Source: DASPTR01 sp964475545 (GTDB taxonomy: Archaea > Thermoproteota > Bathyarchaeia > Bathyarchaeales > Bathycorpusculaceae). From it: 10,520 nucleotides of DNA. The notes beneath the pieces are model-generated. The model had not been told where the DNA came from and did not search any database. It saw only the letters and a program-made list of their open reading frames with translations. The position numbers and the translations under genes are program-made. This document shows, piece after piece, positions 1 through 6,280 of the stretch. The stretch lies in the NCBI GenBank assembly GCA_964475545.1, contig CAYYXF010000046.1, positions 1-10,520 on the forward strand. Reading direction: 5' to 3'. Positions within the stretch are counted from its first letter, which is position 1, and each line of letters opens with the position of its first letter.

Positions 1-965
1 TCGTTCAACTCCCTTACGGGAACATTTTTCCCTTAAGCAAAGACCGCTACTTGGACTTGCAGATTGAAGGCGTAGGTACAAAGGTGCTTGTGGCACAACT
101 AGCGGAAAAATACGACACAATAGGGATTGATGGCGTAGCGATGGCCGTAAATGACGTCATACGCTCAGGAGCCAGACCACTCGCAATCACGGACAACATT
201 CACGCGCAGATCTCCGACCCTTGCTTAGTCAAGCAATGGATCAAAGGCATTGCCGAAGGAGCGGCTGAGGCAGAATGCATTGTGCCAAGCGGGGAAATTG
301 GGGACGTAGCAGAACTGATAAGAGGTCTAAGCGAGGGCAGAGGCTTTGACATGGTAGTCGCAGCAATAGGCGAAGTTACCAAAGAGAAGATGATTTCTGG
401 AAGAAACATAAGACCCGGCGACACCATCATAGGCTTACGAAGCTCAGGACTCCACAGCAACGGCATATCCTTAGCGAGAAGAATCCTTTTTAAAAAGTGG
501 GGCGGAAAATACGAACCCCACGATGTCCCAGAAGGACTAGAAAGAGAAATAATTAATAGTGTTTTGGAACCGACCAAAATCTACGTAACACCTTTGCTCA
601 GAGTTACTGATGAGGTTCAACTAAAGGCAGCAGTGCACATCACTGGCGACGCCTACCTGAAGTTTGACAGACTGGCAAAGTTTTCAAAAGGTGTAGGGTT
701 CAAGTTTTCCAACTTCTATCCGCACCTGATCTTTGACCTCATCCAGAAAACCGCATCAGAAATCGGCGGCATGATCACTGATGAGGAGATGTTTAGAACC
801 TTCAATATGGGATGGGGATTCGCAATAGTCGTGAACAGTTCTGACGCCGATGAAGCGATTGATGTGCTGGAAAGAACGCGGATTCACGCCGAGCAGATTG
901 GCAGCATCACGAGCTCCAAACGAATCGAAATCCTCTATAAGAATCGAAAAATCGTTCTGAAATAG
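1..965 (+). CDS. purM: Phosphoribosylformylglycinamidine cyclo-ligase (AIR synthetase), 5' partial
   Basis: PurM converts FGAM plus ATP to aminoimidazole ribonucleotide, the fifth purine step, in the cytoplasm. The frame is open from base 3 to the left edge, so the TTG at 51 is an internal codon and the true start lies outside the window. About 320 residues are visible against roughly 330-350 for the family, so only a short N-terminal piece is missing. Family landmarks appear in order: EGVGTK (usually DGVGTK), GIDGVAMAVNDVI followed by SGARPL, GDTIIGL followed by SSGLHSNGISLARRIL, LEPTKIYVTPLL, HITGDAYLKFDRL (bacterial enzymes usually have ITGGG-L at this place), and FNMGWGFAIVV near the end. 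The first Asp to Glu change and the HITGDAY motif suggest a divergent archaeal subtype. The gene ends 57 bp before purS on the same strand. Confidence 0.95.
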   Translation, partial: VQLPYGNIFPLSKDRYLDLQIEGVGTKVLVAQLAEKYDTIGIDGVAMAVNDVIRSGARPLAITDNIHAQISDPCLVKQWIKGIAEGAAEAECIVPSGEIGDVAELIRGLSEGRGFDMVVAAIGEVTKEKMISGRNIRPGDTIIGLRSSGLHSNGISLARRILFKKWGGKYEPHDVPEGLEREIINSVLEPTKIYVTPLLRVTDEVQLKAAVHITGDAYLKFDRLAKFSKGVGFKFSNFYPHLIFDLIQKTASEIGGMITDEEMFRTFNMGWGFAIVVNSSDADEAIDVLERTRIHAEQIGSITSSKRIEILYKNRKIVLK

Positions 966-986
966 CCGTTGCTTTATTGCTGATGA

Positions 987-1017
987 AAGTGTTTAAATTC
1001 CTTGGAAATTCACACTT
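987..1017. promoter_or_regulatory. Imperfect 31-bp palindrome covering the purS promoter, candidate operator
   Basis: The left arm AAGTGTTTAAATTCC (987-1001) and the right arm GGAAATTCACACTT (1004-1017) are separated by TT. Twelve of fourteen positions can pair, with one bulged T in the left arm. The TATA-like box lies inside the left arm and the right arm ends 5 bases before the purS ATG, so a protein bound here would block promoter access. If purS is leaderless, the palindrome is not in its mRNA, which favours a DNA operator. In a read-through purM transcript the same sequence could form a hairpin 22 nt after the stop. No regulator can be named from the sequence. Confidence 0.45.
992..999 (+). 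promoter_or_regulatory. Candidate archaeal TATA box for purSLQ
   Basis: TTTAAATT-like A/T block (TTTAAATT with flanking T, 992-999) is centred about 27 nt upstream of the purS ATG, and a purine-rich stretch (GATGAAAG) just before it could serve as BRE. Archaeal transcription normally starts roughly 22-27 nt downstream of the box centre, which would put the start within a few bases of the ATG. No Shine-Dalgarno precedes purS, which agrees with a leaderless message. This is inferred from position and composition only. Confidence 0.45.
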
Positions 1018-1022
1018 AATCC

Positions 1023-1274
1023 ATGAAATATCAGATAAGAATCGAGATCAAACTGAAGCCGGGATACAGCGACCCGGAAGGTGAGACTACTGCGCGGCTG
1101 TTGAAAGAACTCGGTTACAAAGTTGGATCCATAGATGTGAGCAAGTTGTATAAGGTAATTCTTGATGCGACATCACATAAAGAGGCTGAAGCCAAAACTG
1201 AAGAAATGTGCAAGAGGCTTCTGGCAAATCCGACCAAAGATGACTATTCAATAGCGATTGAGGAAGGGCGATGA
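1023..1274 (+). CDS. purS: Phosphoribosylformylglycinamidine synthase subunit PurS
   Basis: PurS is the small structural subunit that bridges PurL and PurQ in the FGAM synthase complex and is thought to help ammonia transfer between them. At 83 residues it has the usual size. The family pattern is clear: an N-terminal beta strand ending in LKPGYSDPEGE (typically K-P-x-x-DPxG), then LLKELGYKVGSIDVSKLYKV, and the C-terminal KRLLANPTKDDYSIAIEE (typically LLANPxxxxY). The ATG at 1023 has no Shine-Dalgarno but sits at leaderless distance from a TATA-like box. The stop codon overlaps the purL start as ATGA (1271-1274), so translation of the two subunits is probably coupled. Confidence 0.95.
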   Translation: MKYQIRIEIKLKPGYSDPEGETTARLLKELGYKVGSIDVSKLYKVILDATSHKEAEAKTEEMCKRLLANPTKDDYSIAIEEGR

Positions 1275-3652
1275 CGACTAGCGTCTTCGTCCGCAAGAAC
1301 ACCACGTTCTTGCTGTTCGAAGCAAACGTGCTTGAGGCCTCAGACGAGCAGCTCGAAGAAATAAGCCGACAGACTGGGATAGGCTTAAACCTCCAAGAAA
1401 TGAACGCTGTCAAGGCTTACTTCAAAATGAAAGAAAGAAACCCGACAGACATAGAGCTCCAGACACTTGGCCAAACGTGGTCGGAACACTGCTTTCACAA
1501 AACCTTCAAAGGCAAAATAAGGTACAAGGGAAAGGACATTGATAGCCTTTTCAAAACATACATTGCAGGAGCCACGAAGGAGATCGACGCTTCTTGGTGC
1601 TTCTCAGTCTTTGAAGATAACGCAGGCATAGTTGAATTCGACGAAGGCTATGGAATCGCAGCCAAAGTGGAAACTCACAATCACCCTTCAGCAGTGGAAC
1701 CTTTCGGCGGAGCAGCCACGGGTGTCGGAGGAGTGATCCGCGACGTTTTAGGCGTTTGGGCAGACCCGATAGCGTGCACTGATGTTTTGGGTTTCGGACC
1801 ACTGGATTTCGATTATCGAAAACTGCCTCAAGGAGTGAAGCATCCGAAATACGTTTACATGGGCGTGGTGGCTGGCATCGGAAGCTACGGAAACAACATG
1901 GGAATTCCAACAGTAAACGGAGCCATATTCTTCGATGAAAGCTATGTCGCAAATGTCGTGGTCTACTGCGGATGTTTGGGGCTTCTTCCATTAAAAAAGT
2001 TCAGAAGAAACGCCAAACCAAACGACATGATAGTCCTGGCAGGCGGCAAAACCGGCCGAGATGGCATTCATGGCGTGACCTTCGCGTCAGCCGAATTGAC
2101 CAAAGAATCAGAGGAAATTTCCCGTCCTGCAGTGCAAATCGCCAACCCTATAGAAGAAGAAAAACTGAAGAGAGCCATAATCGAAATTCGAGACCTGGAA
2201 TTGGCCTCAGCTATAACAGACTTAGGCGGAGGCGGCTTATCATCAGCAGTCGGGGAAATTGCCAAAAAATTCGGATGCGGCGCAACCGTAGATCTTGAAA
2301 GTGTTCCGCTAAAATATGCTGGCCTGACCCCTTGGGAAATCTACGTTTCCGAATCTCAGGAAAGAATGCTTCTAGTTGTGCCCGTAGACAATCTTGAACG
2401 CGTGCAAAGTGTTTTCGAGAATGAAGACGTTCAAGCTACTGCAATTGGAAAACTCACAAAAGATGAAGCATTGCAGATTAATTATCGAGACGTAGAAGTC
2501 GCAAACATAGACATTCCATTTCTTTTCAAACCTCCAGAGTCTCGGAAAACCGCAAAACCCGAACCAGCGAAATCCAGCGAACCGCGCATTCCACAGCCAG
2601 AAAACTTAGACGGAATATTGCTACAGCTATTGTCGTCACCTAACATTGCAAGCAGGGAAAGTGTAGTGCACACCTACGATCACGAGGTCAAAGGGAACAC
2701 AGTGCTCAAGCCACTGCAGGGTAGTTATGCTGGGCCCAACGACGCAGCCGTATTGAAGCCTCTGAGAAGCTCTTGGAAGGGGATAGCGATCTCGAGCGGA
2801 ATGAACCCTAATTATGGGAAGATTGACGCCTATTGTATGGCCGCATCAGCAATAGACGAGGCCGTAAGGAACAATGTCGCAGTCGGCGGGAGGAGAATAG
2901 CGTTGCTTGACAACTTCACATGGGGCAACCCGGAGAAGCCTGAAAGGCTTGGTAGTCTAGTTGAGGCTTGCATTGCCTGCTATGATACTGCGAAGGTTTA
3001 TGAAACGCCGTTCATTTCAGGCAAAGACAGCCTTTACAACGAGTCCCCGCTTGGCCCCGTAACACCTACTCTTCTAATCACAGCTTTAGGTATCATTCCG
3101 GACATTCGCCAAGCAGTTTCTATTGACGCGAAGGCAGCAGACGATTCTATCTATATTGTGGGACAGACCTACAAGGAACTAGGCGGCTCAGAATACTATA
3201 AGCTTAATGGACTCTTGGGAAGAAGCGTGCCAAAGACAAGAGCCAAAACAGCCAAAGAGGGATTCAATGCCCTTACAAAGGCGATTGATAGAGGTCTAGT
3301 TAGGGCTTGCCACGATCTCTCAGAAGGAGGTTTAGCCGTGACAGCGGCTGAAATGGCAATCTCGGGAAACTACGGAATCGAGTTGGACCTGCGAAGAGTC
3401 CCAAGAAGCGCCGTGGATCGCGACGACTTTGTGCTCTTCTCTGAATCCAACAGTCGCTTTCTAGTGGAAATTTCAGACAAGGCTGAACATGATTTTGAGG
3501 CCCTGATGAGAGGAAAAATCTGTGCGAAAATCGGCACGGTTACCAAGACTTCTCGACTATGTGTCAATGGGCTAGATGGAGAGGCTGCCCTTGGAGTTCC
3601 AATTAAGGATCTGCGGGCAAGTTGGAAGCAGACGCTCAGCAGTGAGGCTTGA
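1271..3652 (+). CDS. purL: Phosphoribosylformylglycinamidine synthase subunit PurL
   Basis: PurL is the catalytic subunit that uses ATP and PurQ-derived ammonia to turn FGAR into FGAM. At 793 residues it is somewhat longer than typical small PurL (about 710-740). Visible landmarks: an N-terminal ASDEQLEEI helix (23-31); LGQTWSEHCFHKTFKG (66-81) with the family histidine H73; VETHNHPSAVEPFGGAATG (133-151); GGKTGRDGIHGVTFASAE (258-275); ITDLGGGGLSSAVGEI (315-330); VSESQERMLLVV (359-370); GMNPNYGKIDAYCMA (510-524); FISGKDSLYN (581-590); and CHDLSEGGLAV (680-690). These cover both repeats of the AIR-synthase-like fold. Residues about 421-475 form a Pro/Lys/Ser-rich linker between the two halves. 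The start is supported by GAGG at 1260-1263, 7 nt upstream, and by the ATGA overlap with purS. Confidence 0.97.
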   Translation: MTTSVFVRKNTTFLLFEANVLEASDEQLEEISRQTGIGLNLQEMNAVKAYFKMKERNPTDIELQTLGQTWSEHCFHKTFKGKIRYKGKDIDSLFKTYIAGATKEIDASWCFSVFEDNAGIVEFDEGYGIAAKVETHNHPSAVEPFGGAATGVGGVIRDVLGVWADPIACTDVLGFGPLDFDYRKLPQGVKHPKYVYMGVVAGIGSYGNNMGIPTVNGAIFFDESYVANVVVYCGCLGLLPLKKFRRNAKPNDMIVLAGGKTGRDGIHGVTFASAELTKESEEISRPAVQIANPIEEEKLKRAIIEIRDLELASAITDLGGGGLSSAVGEIAKKFGCGATVDLESVPLKYAGLTPWEIYVSESQERMLLVVPVDNLERVQSVFENEDVQATAIGKLTKDEALQINYRDVEVANIDIPFLFKPPESRKTAKPEPAKSSEPRIPQPENLDGILLQLLSSPNIASRESVVHTYDHEVKGNTVLKPLQGSYAGPNDAAVLKPLRSSWKGIAISSGMNPNYGKIDAYCMAASAIDEAVRNNVAVGGRRIALLDNFTWGNPEKPERLGSLVEACIACYDTAKVYETPFISGKDSLYNESPLGPVTPTLLITALGIIPDIRQAVSIDAKAADDSIYIVGQTYKELGGSEYYKLNGLLGRSVPKTRAKTAKEGFNALTKAIDRGLVRACHDLSEGGLAVTAAEMAISGNYGIELDLRRVPRSAVDRDDFVLFSESNSRFLVEISDKAEHDFEALMRGKICAKIGTVTKTSRLCVNGLDGEAALGVPIKDLRASWKQTLSSEA

Positions 3653-3655
3653 TCC

Positions 3656-4480
3656 ATGCAAGAACACGATATTAAGATCTGCGTGTTGCGTGTCGGCGGG
3701 ACAAACTGCGATGCGGAGACAAAACGTTCCTTTGAGGAGCTAGGTGTGCGGGCTGAAATCGTCCACGTGAACGAAATAGTGAGGCGGCGAAACCTTCTTG
3801 AATACAATGCGCTGGTGTTTCCAGGAGGATTTTCTTATGGAGATTATGTGCGTGCTGGGGCAATATGGGCAAAGAGGATACTTGCCAAATTAGGTAAAGA
3901 GCTACAGGCTTTTGTTGACGATGCCCGCCCAGTGCTCGGAATCTGCAATGGTTTTCAGGTTCTTGTCGAAGCTGGTTTGCTGCCAGCTTTTGAAGGGACT
4001 AGTGCCTACCCAGATGCTGCACTCGCCCCAAATGCTCCACCTGGCTACAACTGCAGATGGATTCTGCTAAAGCATGAAAGCAATGGAAAATGCGTTTTTA
4101 CATCGAGAATACCGAAAGGAAAAGTCTTGCGAATGCCAGTAGCGCATTCAGAAGGCATGTTCATGTTCTCGAAGGAAAAAGAGAAGCAGCTTTTGAAGAA
4201 GCTCTGTGAGAATGATCAGCTGGTTTTTCGCTACTGCGATGAAGATGGTGAACATGCAGGTGGCAGTTACCCAACCAACCCAAACGGTTCTTTTTACGAT
4301 ATAGCAGGAATATGCAATCCCGAGGGGACAGTATTTGGTCTAATGCCACATCCTGAAAGAGCATTCTATTGGTGGCAGCAGCCCGACTGGACGAGACAGT
4401 CGCAGAGAGCTGGATACGGTGATGGCAAACTGATCTTTGAAAGCCTAGTCAGATTCCTAAGTAAGAGATCAGGTCCTTAA
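3656..4480 (+). CDS. purQ: Phosphoribosylformylglycinamidine synthase subunit PurQ (glutaminase)
   Basis: PurQ hydrolyses glutamine and feeds ammonia to PurL. It is a class I (triad) glutamine amidotransferase: the nucleophile is C97 in GICNGFQVL (95-103), and the His-Glu pair is H232/E234 in MPHPERAF (230-237). The N-terminus reads KICVLRVGGTNCDAET, typical of PurQ, and FPGGFSYGDYVRAGAIWA (55-72) is the family oxyanion-loop region. At 274 residues it is longer than bacterial PurQ (about 225-230). The extra length lies mainly between the nucleophile elbow and the HPE motif, as in other archaeal PurQ proteins. It starts 3 bp after the purL stop with GAGG at 3644-3647, 8 nt upstream. Its 3' end overlaps the convergent kinase gene by 32 bp. 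Confidence 0.97.
   Translation: MQEHDIKICVLRVGGTNCDAETKRSFEELGVRAEIVHVNEIVRRRNLLEYNALVFPGGFSYGDYVRAGAIWAKRILAKLGKELQAFVDDARPVLGICNGFQVLVEAGLLPAFEGTSAYPDAALAPNAPPGYNCRWILLKHESNGKCVFTSRIPKGKVLRMPVAHSEGMFMFSKEKEKQLLKKLCENDQLVFRYCDEDGEHAGGSYPTNPNGSFYDIAGICNPEGTVFGLMPHPERAFYWWQQPDWTRQSQRAGYGDGKLIFESLVRFLSKRSGP
4449..4480. other. Tail-to-tail overlap of purQ and the PfkB kinase gene
   Basis: The last 32 bp of purQ, including its TAA stop at 4478-4480, also encode the last ten codons and the TGA stop of the minus-strand kinase gene. There is therefore no intergenic spacer in which either run could terminate. Both transcripts must end inside the other gene, which makes 3'-end antisense RNA likely. 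Confidence 0.9.
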
Positions 4481-5369
4481 GATGTGGAAGCCCTGTTCTA
4501 GCGCCGACCTTTGCTATGCACTTTGACGCCACAAAATTCCCTATCTTCCCACAGTCAAAGATTTTTTTCCCTTTAATCAGGCCATAAAGAAAGCCTGCAC
4601 AAAAGGCGTCGCCTGCACCAGTCGTATCTACGACCTCAGTTTTGTGTGCTTCCATCAGACGGCTTTCCCTACCATCAGTCACGTAGCAACCTTCAGCACC
4701 GAGCTTGATCGCCACTACGCTAACGCCTCTCGCAAGCAGAATGTCTGCGCCTCTGCGATAGTCAGTCTTGCCAGTCAAAAGCTCAAGCTCGACTGCGTTG
4801 GGCATCACGACGAATGCTCTGTTTATCACAGGTTCCAGCTCATTCAAACCCCTCCTTGCATATAGAACGCCGGGGTCGAAGCTTACCAAAACATTCTCAG
4901 GTAGCATCTGTAGGAGTTGTTTCTGAGTTTGCAGCGACTTCTCTCCAACAAACGACGTTAAATGCAAGAATCTTGACTGAAAGACATGCCCCGTGTCGAG
5001 CTCTCCAAGTTCTATTTGGTCGTTTACGCCTGAATCAATGTACAAAGCCCTTCCACCCTTTTGATCAACGAAGCCGACAACTGTTCCACTCCTCCCGTGT
5101 TTTGCAGGGACCACACCGGTCGCGTCAACGCCTTCCATACGGAAATCTTTGAGCAACATTTTTCCTTCTCTGTCACGTGCCACTTTCCCAATAAAACTAA
5201 CCTTGCAGCCGAGCCTTGCAAGCGCCACCATGGTATTAGCTGCTGAGCCGCCACATGCCTCCGTATAATCTATTATGATGCTTTCTTCTTCTGCTAAGGC
5301 TATCCGGTTTACCTTGAAGAGTCTATCAACGTTTAACGCTCCAAATCCTACGGCATCAAAAACCGTCAT
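4449..5369 (-). CDS. PfkB-family (ribokinase-like) carbohydrate or nucleoside kinase
   Basis: This cytoplasmic ATP-dependent kinase of the ribokinase fold phosphorylates a sugar or nucleoside hydroxyl; the exact substrate cannot be read from the sequence. Length is 306 residues, normal for the family. The N-terminus has GFGALNVDRLFKV (8-20, substrate-site region), followed by PfkB signature 1 around CGGSAANTMVALARLG (39-54). PNAVELELLTG (190-200) matches the usual PN-x-E region. Signature 2 is DTTGAGDAFCAGFLYGL (248-264), with the anion hole GAGD and D254 as predicted catalytic base. Its ATG overlaps the ftr stop (ATGA, 5369-5366), with AGGAG 8 nt upstream. In this setting ribokinase, ribose-1-phosphate kinase or a purine nucleoside kinase like the methanogen enzyme are all reasonable; each would supply the PRPP or nucleotide pool. 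It is the last gene of its run. Confidence 0.9.
   Translation of the reverse strand: MTVFDAVGFGALNVDRLFKVNRIALAEEESIIIDYTEACGGSAANTMVALARLGCKVSFIGKVARDREGKMLLKDFRMEGVDATGVVPAKHGRSGTVVGFVDQKGGRALYIDSGVNDQIELGELDTGHVFQSRFLHLTSFVGEKSLQTQKQLLQMLPENVLVSFDPGVLYARRGLNELEPVINRAFVVMPNAVELELLTGKTDYRRGADILLARGVSVVAIKLGAEGCYVTDGRESRLMEAHKTEVVDTTGAGDAFCAGFLYGLIKGKKIFDCGKIGNFVASKCIAKVGARTGLPHLKDLISYLGI
4562..4568 (+). terminator. T-run, weak candidate terminator for the purSLQ transcript
   Basis: Seven consecutive T residues followed by CCCTTTAA lie about 82 nt after the purQ stop, inside the antisense kinase gene. Archaeal RNA polymerase commonly stops at U-rich tracts without a stem-loop. The run also encodes lysines on the minus strand (KGKK), so it may be incidental. 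Confidence 0.22.
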
Positions 5370-6280
5370 GGAAACAACTCCTGCAAATCTATCCTATGAT
5401 TCCCAAGCTTCCCCTCATAGTTTCCAGCCGAGATTCTCATCACATCTTCAGTGTCTAGTGCCGCCATTATACCAGCTTTCATTGCCTCTTTGACGGCACT
5501 CATTGAGATCCCATTGATCACTATTTCTGGAATATACTTCACATCCTCTGGAACTCTGGAGTCTCGGCCAAGCTTGCCTTTGAGAGACGGACAGTAAGGA
5601 TGGTTTGTCGTAGGTCCTATCAACGGAAATTTCGTCTCAGTTTTGGAGCCTGCTGAACAGATGTCAAAAGGAGTGATTACACCTTCAACTTTTCTTATGG
5701 CTTCTAGGGCTGCCTTTCCAGCGTCCATCACAGCTTTCTTGGTCTTACACATCATCCAGAAATTACCTCCCGATATTCCCAGGGCATAACCAACGTGTCG
5801 CTCTATAAGAAAGTCCGGAACCATCAGGGGAACCACAATCATGTGACGACCATAAACCTGCTTCTCCCACTCAAATCCATCACCGCAGTGTCCGACTCTT
5901 TCCATCATGTCAATTTTCCCCTTAGGCTCCACAGACAGAGCGTCAAAAACAGAAGTGAAAGGCTTCACGAGAATGTCTTGGCGGATTCTGTAGGAGAGTT
6001 CCTTCTCGAAACGCTTGATTGAATCTTCAATCGCTCTTTCTCTGTCCAAGCCTTTCCAAAATTGTAGAATTGCTCCTTTCCGCCTGTCTGGCGTTTCTTT
6101 TTCACTCATCCATCTTTCAATTCCATTGTCGAGTCTTCCAATAACCCCCGATGGCGTTGCAGTAGCGTCCTCAGCTGCTTGCTTCAGCGTATTCTTGTCA
6201 TCAGCAGTGATGATTAGCCGACAGTAGATGCCGTCAAAAGCTTCTGCAAAAGTGTCCTCAATCAGATTCTTCCGAACCAT
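5366..6280 (-). CDS. ftr: Formylmethanofuran--tetrahydromethanopterin N-formyltransferase
   Basis: Ftr moves the formyl group between formylmethanofuran and tetrahydromethanopterin (EC 2.3.1.101), a step of the archaeal C1 pathway that is reversible in the cell. At 304 residues it fits the usual length of about 297. Recognisable stretches: IEDTFAEAF (7-15) at the N-terminus, TATPSGVIGRLDNGIERW (40-57), ETPDRRKGA (62-70), GISGGNFWMM (168-177), VEGVITPFDICSAGSKT (198-214), NHPYCPSLKGKL (226-237), EIVINGIS (252-259), AMKAGIMAAL (266-275) and the C-terminal ISAGNYEGKLGNHRIDLQEL (283-302), which closely matches characterised methanogen enzymes. GGGAGG lies 9 nt upstream of the ATG. The gene abuts the upstream HAD stop with no gap and overlaps the kinase start by 4 bp. 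Its presence inside a purine operon is unusual. Confidence 0.95.
   Translation of the reverse strand: MVRKNLIEDTFAEAFDGIYCRLIITADDKNTLKQAAEDATATPSGVIGRLDNGIERWMSEKETPDRRKGAILQFWKGLDRERAIEDSIKRFEKELSYRIRQDILVKPFTSVFDALSVEPKGKIDMMERVGHCGDGFEWEKQVYGRHMIVVPLMVPDFLIERHVGYALGISGGNFWMMCKTKKAVMDAGKAALEAIRKVEGVITPFDICSAGSKTETKFPLIGPTTNHPYCPSLKGKLGRDSRVPEDVKYIPEIVINGISMSAVKEAMKAGIMAALDTEDVMRISAGNYEGKLGNHRIDLQELFP

Noticed and set aside
51..53. TTG at 51 as start of purM
   Set aside because: The frame is open to the left edge and upstream codons read as PurM-like sequence (VQLPYGNIFPLSKDRY), so this is internal.
980..986. C-box-like CTGATGA in the purM-purS gap, as part of a C/D box sRNA
   Set aside because: No matching D box, D' box or C' box follows at suitable spacing; TGATGA is common by chance.
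1551..1991. Minus-strand open frame of 146 codons inside purL
   Set aside because: It is rich in Arg, Leu and Ser, as expected for antisense of a conserved coding region, and the plus strand here encodes the strongest PurL motifs.
3370..3807. Minus-strand open frame of 145 codons across the purL-purQ junction
   Set aside because: It spans two clearly coding genes on the other strand, is Ser/Arg-rich and matches no family I know.
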